Both the position numbers and the translations under genes were made by a program. The notes beneath the pieces were generated by a model. That model was not told the DNA's origin and searched no databases. It saw only the letters and a program-made list of their open reading frames with translations. Positions 1 through 6,329 of a DNA stretch of 6,627 nt are shown piece after piece. Source of the DNA: Thermoleophilia bacterium (lineage in GTDB: Bacteria; Actinomycetota; Thermoleophilia; Gaiellales; Gaiellaceae); the NCBI GenBank assembly GCA_025935275.1, contig JAICVP010000120.1, forward strand, positions 1 through 6,627, read 5' to 3'. Numbering within the stretch: position 1 is the stretch's first letter; the number at the start of each line of letters is the position of its first letter.

Positions 1-672
1 TACATCCCCGGCGACGAGCGCATCATCACGATCGAGGACGCGGCCGAGCTCCAGCTCCAGCAGGATCACGTGATCACGCTGGAGGCCCGCCCGCCGAACA
101 TCGAAGGCCAGGGCGAGGTCAAGATCCGCGAGCTCGTCCGTAACGCCCTGCGTATGCGCCCCGACCGGATCATCGTCGGCGAGGTCCGCGGCCCGGAGAC
201 CCTGGACATGCTCCAGGCGATGAACACGGGCCACGAAGGCTCGCTGACCACGATCCACGCCAACTCGCCGCGCGACGCGCTGGCCCGTCTCGAGACGCTC
301 GTCCTGACGGCCGGCGTCGAGCTCCCGCTCCGCGCGATCCGCGAGCAGGTGGCGAGCGCATTCGACCTGCTCATCCAGATCACCCGCCTCGTGGACGGCT
401 CGCGCCGGATCAGCCACGTGACCGAGGTGCTCCGGATGGAGTCGGACGTGATCACGCTGCAGGACATCTTCCTCGCGAGGCCTCCGGACGAGGAGAGCGC
501 AGCGGCACAGATCAGCCGGCTGCTCTCGCCGCTCAGCTGCACCGGCCTCAAGCCTCACTTCCTCGAGAAGCTGGCCGCCAACGGGGTCACCCTGCCGGCG
601 ACCTTCTTCCAGCAGGAAGACCCGAACTTCAGGCCCAGCTTCACCGCGGCGAGCTACGGCGGGTTCCAGTGA
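1..672 (+). CDS. tadA: Tad pilus assembly ATPase TadA/CpaF, 3' part (5' end outside window)
   Basis: This is the C-terminal 223 residues of a secretion-superfamily ATPase of the TadA/CpaF type, which hydrolyses ATP in the cytoplasm to power Flp/type IVc pilin assembly on the TadB/TadC platform. The reading frame is open from base 1, so the gene enters from the left. The Walker A loop and N-terminal domain are missing; CpaF proteins are usually about twice this length. Visible residues show an Asp box (RIITIEDAAEL, 7-17), a Walker B strand (RIIVGEVRG, 56-64) and a His box running from H78 to H86 (GHEGSLTTIHANSP). After these comes the usual C-terminal tail with a 'GLKPHFLEKLAANG' segment. The TGA stop overlaps the GTG start of the next gene by 4 bases, implying translational coupling. 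Other secretion ATPases (VirB11, GspE) are less likely, given the motif wording and the TadB/TadC neighbours. Confidence 0.95.
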   Translation, partial: YIPGDERIITIEDAAELQLQQDHVITLEARPPNIEGQGEVKIRELVRNALRMRPDRIIVGEVRGPETLDMLQAMNTGHEGSLTTIHANSPRDALARLETLVLTAGVELPLRAIREQVASAFDLLIQITRLVDGSRRISHVTEVLRMESDVITLQDIFLARPPDEESAAAQISRLLSPLSCTGLKPHFLEKLAANGVTLPATFFQQEDPNFRPSFTAASYGGFQ

Positions 673-2537
673 GACGAGCGTTTCTCGCACTCCTCGCCGT
701 CCTCGTCCTCGCCCCGGCCGCCTACGCGGCGGGGGACGTCAAGGCCGTCGACACCGTCGAGTTCCCGCGCATCAAGCTGACGGTGCTCGCGCCGTCGACC
801 TCGACGACCGCTCCCGGGTTGACGCAGAACGGCCAGCCCGTCGCGGGCCTCGAGGCGACGAACGTCGGCGCGTCCAAGAGCGTCGTCATCGCGATCGACC
901 GCTCGCAGTCGATGGCCGGTCAGGCTCTCGACCAGGCCACTGCCGCCGCGCGCGCATTCGTCGCGGCCAAGCCGCCGGCCGACCGCGTGTCCGTGCTGGC
1001 GTTCGGCTCGACGGCGTTCTCCCTCACGGGCTTCTCGACGTCGACCACCGACGCCGACTCGGCGCTCAGGACGATCACGCCCGACACCGTGCGCGGCACC
1101 GCGCTCTACGACGCCGTGGTCGACGGCTCGCACCTCCTCGCGGGTGAGACCATGCCGGCGCGCATCCTCATCCTCCTCACCGACGGGGACAACGAGTCTC
1201 CCGAGGGCGCGTCCCTGGACGATGCGATTCAGGCTGCACAGGACGCCGGCGTGGCCGTCTACGCGATCGGGATCGAGGGCAACCAGTTCTCGCCCGACTC
1301 CGTGAGGCAGATCGCCGCGGACACGAGCGGCCAGTACTACAGCGCCGCTTCGCCCGAGGTCCTCGCGGAGGTCTACAACTCGATCGCCCAGGATCTGCGC
1401 CGGACGTGGCAGATGGAGTACATGACGAACGCGCGCCCCGGGGATCAGCTGGAGCTGACCGTGAAGTTCCCCGGCGGTGACGACGTCACCCAGACCGTGA
1501 CGGCTCCGGGCCAGGCGCCTCCTGCGCCCAAGGGCCCGTCGCCCGTCCTGCCCTCGTTCTTCTACACGAGCGACTGGGGCCTGCCGGTCCTCGCGGGCGT
1601 CGTCGGGCTCCTTGCCCTTCTCGCCGTGGCCTTCGCGCTCGCAGCGCCGAAGGGAACGTGGCTCAAGGGCCGGATCGAGCCGCACACGGCGAGCCACAAT
1701 CGCCAGGTCGTCAAGCGCGAGGGCGAGAGCCGCAAAGTTGCGTTTTTCGCCCCGCTCTTCAAGGCGACCGAGAGCGTCTTCGGGAAGTTCCGGCATTGGA
1801 AGAAGCTCGACCAGGTCCTGCAGCGCGCAGACGTGCCGTTGAAGACGGCGGAGTTCGCGTACATCATCCTTGCCGCCGGCCTCGTCGCGGGCTTCGTCGC
1901 CGCGCTCTTCGAGCCGCCCGTGTGGGCTATCCCGCTCGCCTTCGTCGGCGGCGCCTCGATCCCGTACCTCGTCGTTCTGCAGAAGGCGCGGAAGCGCCTG
2001 AACGCCTTCGAGGAGCAGCTGCCGGACATCCTCATCACGATGGCCGCCTCGCTCAAGGCCGGGCACAGCTTCCGCCAGGGCATGCAGAGCGTCGTCGACG
2101 AGGGTGTCGACCCGGCCGCGCGCGAGTTCAAGCGCGTCCTCACCGAGGCCCGCCTCGGCCGGCCCATGGACGACGCCCTCAACGAGATGGCTGCGCGCAT
2201 CGGCTCGAAGAACTTCGAGTTCGTCATGAGCGCGGTCACCATCCAGCGCCAGGTCGGCGGCTCGCTCGCAAGCCTGTTCGACATGGTCGCCGACACGGTG
2301 CGTCAGCGGCAGCAGTTCCGCCGCAAGATCAGGGGCCTCACCGCGATGGGCCGCATGTCCGCGTACGTCCTCGTCGGCTTGCCCTTCGTGGTCGGCGGCG
2401 CCATCTACCTCATCAACCGCGCATACATGGAGCCTCTTCTCTATACCTCAACCGGCCACAAGCTCATCCTTCTCCTCCTCGTGATGATGGGCATCGGCTC
2501 GGCGGTCCTGAAGAAGATCGTCTCCTTCAAAGGCTAG
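669..2537 (+). CDS. tadB: VWA domain-TadB fusion: exported von Willebrand A domain joined to the Tad pilus platform protein (T2SSF family)
   Basis: This 622-residue protein joins two modules. Residues 1-20 form a signal peptide with likely cleavage after AYA. Residues about 70-245 form a VWA domain with an intact metal-binding site (MIDAS): D77-x-S79-x-S81, T144 in RGT, and D172 in LLTDGD. A Pro-rich linker (about 280-296) leads to a membrane segment at 304-326 and a basic linker at 327-390. The second module is a standard TadB: membrane segments near 395-414 and 419-437, the T2SSF cytoplasmic domain (about 446-560, with LPDILITMAASLKAG and RQVGGSLASLFD), and membrane segments near 563-583 and 597-615. 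TadB is the inner-membrane platform that works with TadC and the TadA ATPase. The GTG start at 669 overlaps the tadA stop (GTGA) and is supported by the signal peptide directly behind it. The frame is continuous, so the fusion is not a frameshift artefact. The platform role is known for the family; an outside location for the VWA domain is inferred from topology. Confidence 0.92.
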   Translation: MRRAFLALLAVLVLAPAAYAAGDVKAVDTVEFPRIKLTVLAPSTSTTAPGLTQNGQPVAGLEATNVGASKSVVIAIDRSQSMAGQALDQATAAARAFVAAKPPADRVSVLAFGSTAFSLTGFSTSTTDADSALRTITPDTVRGTALYDAVVDGSHLLAGETMPARILILLTDGDNESPEGASLDDAIQAAQDAGVAVYAIGIEGNQFSPDSVRQIAADTSGQYYSAASPEVLAEVYNSIAQDLRRTWQMEYMTNARPGDQLELTVKFPGGDDVTQTVTAPGQAPPAPKGPSPVLPSFFYTSDWGLPVLAGVVGLLALLAVAFALAAPKGTWLKGRIEPHTASHNRQVVKREGESRKVAFFAPLFKATESVFGKFRHWKKLDQVLQRADVPLKTAEFAYIILAAGLVAGFVAALFEPPVWAIPLAFVGGASIPYLVVLQKARKRLNAFEEQLPDILITMAASLKAGHSFRQGMQSVVDEGVDPAAREFKRVLTEARLGRPMDDALNEMAARIGSKNFEFVMSAVTIQRQVGGSLASLFDMVADTVRQRQQFRRKIRGLTAMGRMSAYVLVGLPFVVGGAIYLINRAYMEPLLYTSTGHKLILLLLVMMGIGSAVLKKIVSFKG

Positions 2538-2540
2538 GAG
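2536..2540 (+). promoter_or_regulatory. Ribosome binding site for tadC, overlapping the tadB stop
   Basis: AGGAG overlaps the last two bases of the tadB TAG stop and lies only 3 bases before the tadC ATG at 2544. The match to the anti-Shine-Dalgarno is good but the spacing is shorter than usual. Initiation may therefore rely on ribosomes finishing tadB. Confidence 0.55.
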
Positions 2541-2543
2541 CCA

Positions 2544-3455
2544 ATGGTCGTCGTTCTCTTCATCGCAATCGCATCCCTGGGGGCCGCCGTCTATCTGATC
2601 GGCGAGGCGGCCACTCTGCCGGCGCGCGAGCGACACGGCTCGATCCGCCGCGCTGCCACGTATGGAAAGTCTCGCCGCGCCGCGACCGGCCGGCCCGAGG
2701 AGTCGTTCGGCGCTCGCGTCGTCGATCCGATGAAAATGAGCCTCGCCCACGGCGTCCTCAAGATCAACCCGCGGATGACCGTGGACGCGGTCAGCGCCCG
2801 CCTCATGGGCGCCGGCCTCGGCCGCGTGATCTCGCCCACGACATTCCTCGCCTCGAAGGCTGCGGCCGCGATCGGCGGACTCGTCGGCGGGGTCGTCCTG
2901 GGCGGCATCGTCGGTGGAGCCTTTCCCATCGTCCTCGCGGTCGTCTTCGCGCTCCTCGGCTTCATGCTCCCGGACGTCGTCGTGTCCTTCAAGGCACGCG
3001 GCCGCCGGGACGAGATCCGGGCCGCGATGCCGGACGCGCTCGACCTCCTCGCGGTCAGCGTGGAAGCGGGACTGGGCTTCGACGCCGCGATCCAGAAGCT
3101 CACCGAGCACATGGAAGGGCCTCTCATCGACGAGTTCGCCCTCGCCCTCGGCGAGATGCGGATCGGCGAGACGCGGGCCAAAGCGCTCCTCAAGATGGTC
3201 GACCGCGTCGAGGCCTCCGAGCTCGCGTCGTTCGTCCGCGCGATTATCCAGGCCGACCAGCTGGGTATCTCCCTGGGCCGCATCCTCCGCGTCCAGGCGA
3301 CCGACACGAGAAACAAGCGTCAGGCCGCCGCCGAAGAGAAGGCGATGAAGGCGCCGATCAAGATGCTCTTCCCGACCGCCCTGTTCATCTTCCCGGCGAT
3401 GTTCATCATCATCCTCGGGCCGGCCTTCCTGAACTTCCGGGGAATCTTCTTCTAA
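2544..3455 (+). CDS. tadC: Tad pilus inner-membrane platform protein TadC (T2SSF family)
   Basis: This 303-residue membrane protein is the second T2SSF-family platform subunit of the Tad pilus, expected to pair with TadB and transmit the TadA ATPase stroke to pilin. Residues 1-20 form a membrane segment, followed by a strongly basic stretch (about 28-50, with RERHG and RRAATYGKSRR) that should be cytoplasmic. A pair of membrane segments follows at about 103-123 and 125-147. The T2SSF cytoplasmic domain spans about 158-270, with AMPDALDLLAVSVEAGLGFD and ADQLGISLGRILRVQA, the wording typical of TadC. A last membrane segment lies at about 275-294. The length is normal for TadC. The ATG start is preceded by AGGAG, only 6 bases after tadB, and translation begins directly with a hydrophobic segment, which supports this start. 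Assignment as TadC rather than TadB rests on gene order and the motif wording. Confidence 0.93.
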   Translation: MVVVLFIAIASLGAAVYLIGEAATLPARERHGSIRRAATYGKSRRAATGRPEESFGARVVDPMKMSLAHGVLKINPRMTVDAVSARLMGAGLGRVISPTTFLASKAAAAIGGLVGGVVLGGIVGGAFPIVLAVVFALLGFMLPDVVVSFKARGRRDEIRAAMPDALDLLAVSVEAGLGFDAAIQKLTEHMEGPLIDEFALALGEMRIGETRAKALLKMVDRVEASELASFVRAIIQADQLGISLGRILRVQATDTRNKRQAAAEEKAMKAPIKMLFPTALFIFPAMFIIILGPAFLNFRGIFF

Positions 3456-3459
3456 GCCG

Positions 3460-4896
3460 ATGGCAGCTGCGGAAGACATGGCCGAGCACGCGCACACGAG
3501 CGACACCGAGACCGGGTTCGGCACCGGCCTGCGGGCGAAGCTCGGCCGTGCGCCCGAGGGCGAGGCCGAAGCTCAGGTTCCGCCCGTTCCCGGGGACGAG
3601 GGCTTCGCGCCCCCGCTTCCCGCTGCGAACGGGGTGCCCGACGCGGACGTCGAGGCTCTGCGCGGGGAGCTGGCCGCTGCGCTGGCCAGGGAACGCGACC
3701 TCCAGACTGCGGTCGCCGACCTCGAGCAGGCCGCCCGCTCCCGCATGCCGGAGCTCCACGTGGACACGAGCGGCCGTTCAGCCGAGCTCGACGAGCGGGC
3801 CGCGCGGCTCGCCGCCGCCGAGGCCGAGCTGGAGGAGCGCGAGCGGCGCGTCACGGAGCAGCTGACCATGGTTCGCACGGAGAAGGAGCGCCTCTCCGAG
3901 CTCGAGAACCGTGTGGTCGCCCAGGACGCGCTCTCCACCGAGCGCGAAGCGCAGGTCGAGGCGCGCATGCGCGAGCTGAAGGAGGCGACGAAGGACTTCG
4001 AGCGCCGCGAGGCCCAGTTCCAGAAGCAAGCCTCCAGCTTCGCCGCCCAGGAGGCGAAGATCGCCAAGCGCGAGGCCGCCATCGAGGGCCGCGAGGCCGA
4101 GTCGAAGGCGCGCCACGAGGCTCGTGAGAAGGCCCTCGCACAGCGCGAGGCCGCCGTCCGCGAGCAGGAGAAGGCAACCAGCTCCGCGGCCGAGAACGTG
4201 GCGCACCGCGAGCGCGAGCTTCAGAAGCAGCTCGCCGCCCTGACCGCGCGCCAAGAGGTCATCGAGGAGCGCGAGTCTGAAGTGCTCGCCAAGCAGGAGC
4301 GCCTACGCGGCGACGCCCAGCGGCTCGAGGCAGAGCTTTCAGGCCAGGGCCAGGCCGCCGAAGACGCGGTTGCCCGGCTGAAGGACTTCGAGGCCCGTGA
4401 GCTCGAGCTTGCGGCGCGCGAGGCCGATCTCGGCCGGCGCGAGGCCCATCTCGCGCGTGTCGAGACCGAAGGCGCCCGCGGGCGGGATCTCGACGAGTAC
4501 GAGGAGCGCCTCAAGGAGCGGGAGCGCGAGCTGGCCGAGACCGAGGCGGAGCTGCAGAACAACGAGCAGCTCACGGACTCCGCCAAGAAGCGCCTCGAGC
4601 GCAAGGAGAAGCGTCTCGCCGAGATGGAGGAAACGATCCGCGACCGGATGCGCGAGCTCGACGACCGCGAGATGAGCGTCGAGCAGCGCGAGGCCAGCGT
4701 CGAGGCCGACGTCGAGATCCGCGAGGACAAGCTCGAGCGCCGCGAGGCCGAGCTGGCCCAGCTGGAGGAGAAGCTCTCGAACAAGGAGAGCGAGCTCGCC
4801 ACCTATGTCCAGCAGATCCAGAGCCAGCTGAAGGATCGGGAGTCGACCTGGTGGAACAAGGTCACCGGCGACCCCGACTCCGAAGAAGCGGCCTGA
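3460..4896 (+). CDS. Large Glu/Arg/Ala-rich coiled-coil protein of unknown function, last gene of the tad operon
   Basis: I do not recognise a named family for this 478-residue protein. Residues 1-60 are rich in Pro, Gly, Glu and Ala and look disordered. From about 62 to 463 the sequence is almost unbroken charged helix dominated by E, R, A, L, K and Q, with repeated 'REA' heptads. A short C-terminal tail follows, containing a WW pair (464-465) and an acidic end. There is no signal peptide, membrane segment or cysteine, so it should be cytoplasmic and elongated. Leucine or valine falls every 7 residues in several blocks, for example 344/351/358/365 and 425/432/439/446. It starts 4 bases after tadC, so it is probably co-transcribed with the pilus genes. 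The ATG at 3460 lacks a clear ribosome site. A second in-frame ATG at 3478 has GGAAG just two bases upstream, so the start could be six codons later. A scaffold or cytoskeleton-like role is possible but is inference; similarity to other coiled coils may only reflect composition. Confidence 0.85.
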   Translation: MAAAEDMAEHAHTSDTETGFGTGLRAKLGRAPEGEAEAQVPPVPGDEGFAPPLPAANGVPDADVEALRGELAAALARERDLQTAVADLEQAARSRMPELHVDTSGRSAELDERAARLAAAEAELEERERRVTEQLTMVRTEKERLSELENRVVAQDALSTEREAQVEARMRELKEATKDFERREAQFQKQASSFAAQEAKIAKREAAIEGREAESKARHEAREKALAQREAAVREQEKATSSAAENVAHRERELQKQLAALTARQEVIEERESEVLAKQERLRGDAQRLEAELSGQGQAAEDAVARLKDFEARELELAAREADLGRREAHLARVETEGARGRDLDEYEERLKERERELAETEAELQNNEQLTDSAKKRLERKEKRLAEMEETIRDRMRELDDREMSVEQREASVEADVEIREDKLERREAELAQLEEKLSNKESELATYVQQIQSQLKDRESTWWNKVTGDPDSEEAA

Positions 4897-5068
4897 GCAC
4901 TCTGGCCGGCGGGACTCCCGCCGGGCGAGGCCCGGCTACGCCCTCCGCCTGACGACGCTCGCGTGCAGGAGACTGCGCTCGCAGTCCCTCGCCGTACCAC
5001 TCGTACTGTCTCGGGCGTGCTCGCTTGTCTCCGTTTGCGAGCGCCGCCCCAGAGCGCTCAGCGCTAGA
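4897..5068. other. Convergent intergenic gap with several inverted repeats
   Basis: This 172-base gap lies between the plus-strand coiled-coil gene and the minus-strand Nudix-like gene, whose 3' ends face each other. I see no supportable gene in it. Besides the hairpin at 4906-4924 it contains three others. GACTGC/GCAGTC (4971-4976 with 4981-4986) has a 4-base loop. GTGCTCGC/GCGAGCGC (5017-5024 with 5037-5044, one G-T pair) has a 12-base loop. GAGCGC/GCGCTC (5039-5044 with 5054-5059) has a 9-base loop and competes with the previous one. The last two lie just past the Nudix gene's stop and could terminate minus-strand transcription. None has a clear T tract. Confidence 0.5.
4906..4924 (+). terminator. 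Hairpin downstream of the tad operon, candidate terminator
   Basis: CCGGCGGG (4906-4913) and CCCGCCGG (4917-4924) form a perfect 8-bp GC stem with a 3-base ACT loop, starting ten bases after the TGA of the coiled-coil gene. No T run follows, so it is not a classical intrinsic terminator. High-GC actinobacteria often use such hairpins without T runs, so termination or 3'-end protection is the likely role. Confidence 0.45.
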
Positions 5069-5788
5069 TCACGCGGCTGCGCCCTGGCGCAGGGTCTCCC
5101 GCCAGCGCTCGAGCGCTTCCCAGCAGGCGACCGTGTCGCCCGACACCTGCGCGCCGATCTCGGACGGTGATGCGGCCCAGTGCAGCTCCGCGACCTTGGT
5201 CTCGTCCGGCACCGGCTCGGCGCCTGCCCTCAGCCGCGCGTGGTAGACGACGAGGGCCGAGCCCGAGTCGTCGTTCAGGCAGATCGCGATCGGGCGGAAC
5301 CCTTCGAGATCCTCCTCCCGAAGCGCGACCTCCTCGGCGGCGTCGGCGAGCACCGCGGTGCGTGGCTCTTCGCGGGGCATCAGCCCTCCCGACGCGGACG
5401 CGGTCCAGAGCAGCGGGTCGCGGCCGATCGAGGCCGCGCGAAGCTGGAAAAGAACCACGCCTTCCTCACGCTCGACGAAGAGCTGGACGCCGAGCGCGAA
5501 GCCGAGCTTGTACGCGAGCGTGGGCTCCTCGAAGACGACCATCGCCTCCGCGTAGCGCCCCGACCGGCGCAGGACCGCGCCGTCCGGCGAGACGCCGTGG
5601 CAGAAGGCGATCGGGCCGTCGAAGCGCCCGGGCGAGCGCGAAAGCAGCCGTTCGGCGTTCCGGATCGAGGTCGTGAGCGCCGCCGTCGCCGGCAGCGCGA
5701 AGGGGAACGGCCGAAAGCGAGGCTCTTCTTCGAGCAGGACGATCGCGCGCACGCCCAAAGTGTGCTGGTCGCCCCGGCTAGCCGGCAC
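5069..5788 (-). CDS. Nudix-like domain protein with a degenerate Nudix box
   Basis: This 239-residue protein looks like a Nudix-fold protein, a superfamily that mostly hydrolyses nucleoside diphosphates linked to another group. Residues 134-156 fit the spacing of the Nudix box G-x5-E-x7-R-E-U-x-E-E-x-G-U: G134, E140, then A148-D149 where Arg-Glu is expected, E152-E153 retained, and A155 in place of the last Gly. Around it are alternating strand-like segments (EGVVLFQLRAAS at 109-120, SALVVYHARL at 177-186), as in the Nudix sandwich. The N-terminal 100 residues resemble no domain I know. No signal peptide or membrane segment is seen, so it is probably cytoplasmic. The GTG start at 5788 overlaps the end of the upstream thioredoxin-like gene by 11 bases, implying one transcript. 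The start is uncertain: a GTG at residue 13 (5752-5750) is also possible, and neither has a strong ribosome site. The coding call is firm; the Nudix assignment is moderate and catalytic activity is uncertain. Confidence 0.78.
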   Translation of the reverse strand: MPASRGDQHTLGVRAIVLLEEEPRFRPFPFALPATAALTTSIRNAERLLSRSPGRFDGPIAFCHGVSPDGAVLRRSGRYAEAMVVFEEPTLAYKLGFALGVQLFVEREEGVVLFQLRAASIGRDPLLWTASASGGLMPREEPRTAVLADAAEEVALREEDLEGFRPIAICLNDDSGSALVVYHARLRAGAEPVPDETKVAELHWAASPSEIGAQVSGDTVACWEALERWRETLRQGAAA

Positions 5789-6329
5789 GGGCGGCTGCCA
5801 GCCCCGTCTTGAGGCGGCCGAGGCCGGCCGGGCCTTCCCACATGCTCGCGACCCGGTGCTCCGAGGTGAGGAAGATGGTCGTCGGGAGCTCGCGGACGCC
5901 GAGCTTCGCCGCTATGTGCCCGTCCTCATCGGCGATCGTCGGCAGGCTCAGGCCGTTCGCGTCCAGGAAAGCCTTCGCGGCCTCGGCGTCCTCCTGGGTG
6001 TCGACGGCGAAAAGGGCGGTCTCCTTGTGCGCGGCCGCAAATCGGCGCAGCGGCTCCGCCTGCTTCGGGCAGGCGGGACACCAGGACGCCCACACGGTCA
6101 CGACCACAGGCTCGCCTGCGAGCTTCCCCAACCCGACGACCGCCCCCGTCGTGACGTCGGTGCCGCTGAAGCGGACCGCAGGGCCGCTCAGAGGCTCGCT
6201 CTCCGCGGCCGCGGCGGAGGTCGCAGCGCGCCCGTCGTCGTCTCCGACGAGCAGGACCGCAGCCGCGGCGGCGGCCACGCCGGCGAGCAGGGCGACGAGC
6301 GCGACGACGAGCACGCGGAGAGAAGGCAC
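5778..6329 (-). CDS. TlpA-family thioredoxin-like protein, membrane-anchored or secreted
   Basis: This 183-residue protein carries an N-terminal hydrophobic segment (about 5-28, a membrane anchor or signal peptide, with no lipobox cysteine), a low-complexity Ala/Ser/Glu linker, and a thioredoxin fold from about 50 to 180. The active site is W83-adjacent C84-P-A-C87 in ASWCPACPKQ, and the expected cis-proline is P149 in RELPTTIFL. TlpA/ResA-type proteins act outside the cytoplasmic membrane as thiol-disulfide reductases, for instance on apocytochrome c or copper-site proteins. The substrate here cannot be read from the context, because no cytochrome-maturation genes are visible. ResA-like proteins usually have Glu three residues after the second cysteine; here it is Gln90, so redox behaviour may differ. 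C84 and C87 are the only cysteines. The GTG start at 6329 has no clear ribosome site and may be leaderless. The downstream Nudix-like gene overlaps its 3' end by 11 bases. Confidence 0.88.
   Translation of the reverse strand: MPSLRVLVVALVALLAGVAAAAAAVLLVGDDDGRAATSAAAAESEPLSGPAVRFSGTDVTTGAVVGLGKLAGEPVVVTVWASWCPACPKQAEPLRRFAAAHKETALFAVDTQEDAEAAKAFLDANGLSLPTIADEDGHIAAKLGVRELPTTIFLTSEHRVASMWEGPAGLGRLKTGLAAARAG

Noticed and set aside
654..2066. Long open frame (470 codons) on the minus strand opposite the VWA-TadB gene
   Set aside because: Its translation is low-complexity Arg/Gly/Glu/Asp-rich without a recognisable domain, and it mirrors a gene with clear domains. Long antisense frames are expected in DNA this GC-rich.
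2448..3524. Minus-strand frame of 358 codons opposite tadC
   Set aside because: It is antisense to a well-supported gene, and its charged low-complexity product has no recognisable motif.
1658..3865. Very long plus-strand frame (735 codons) overlapping tadB, tadC and the coiled-coil gene
   Set aside because: The product is Arg/Pro/Gly-rich and lacks any domain, while the overlapped frames encode conserved platform proteins. It is a frame shadow.
3778..4802. Minus-strand frames opposite the coiled-coil gene (Leu/Gly-rich and Ser/Arg-rich)
   Set aside because: Their repetitiveness is the complement of the REA-type codon repeats on the plus strand. They are not independent genes.
3460..4896. 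Tandem DNA repeat or CRISPR-like array within the coiled-coil gene
   Set aside because: The repeated GCGCGAGGCC-like words come from recurring Arg-Glu-Ala codons. They vary in spacing and sequence and lie inside an open coding frame.
4803..5000. Small minus-strand frame (65 codons) spanning the end of the coiled-coil gene and the gap
   Set aside because: It overlaps the coiled-coil coding sequence and the hairpin region, has no motif and no supporting ribosome site.
5025..5246. Small plus-strand frame (73 codons) starting in the convergent gap
   Set aside because: Most of it lies antisense to the Nudix-like gene, with no motif and no ribosome site seen.
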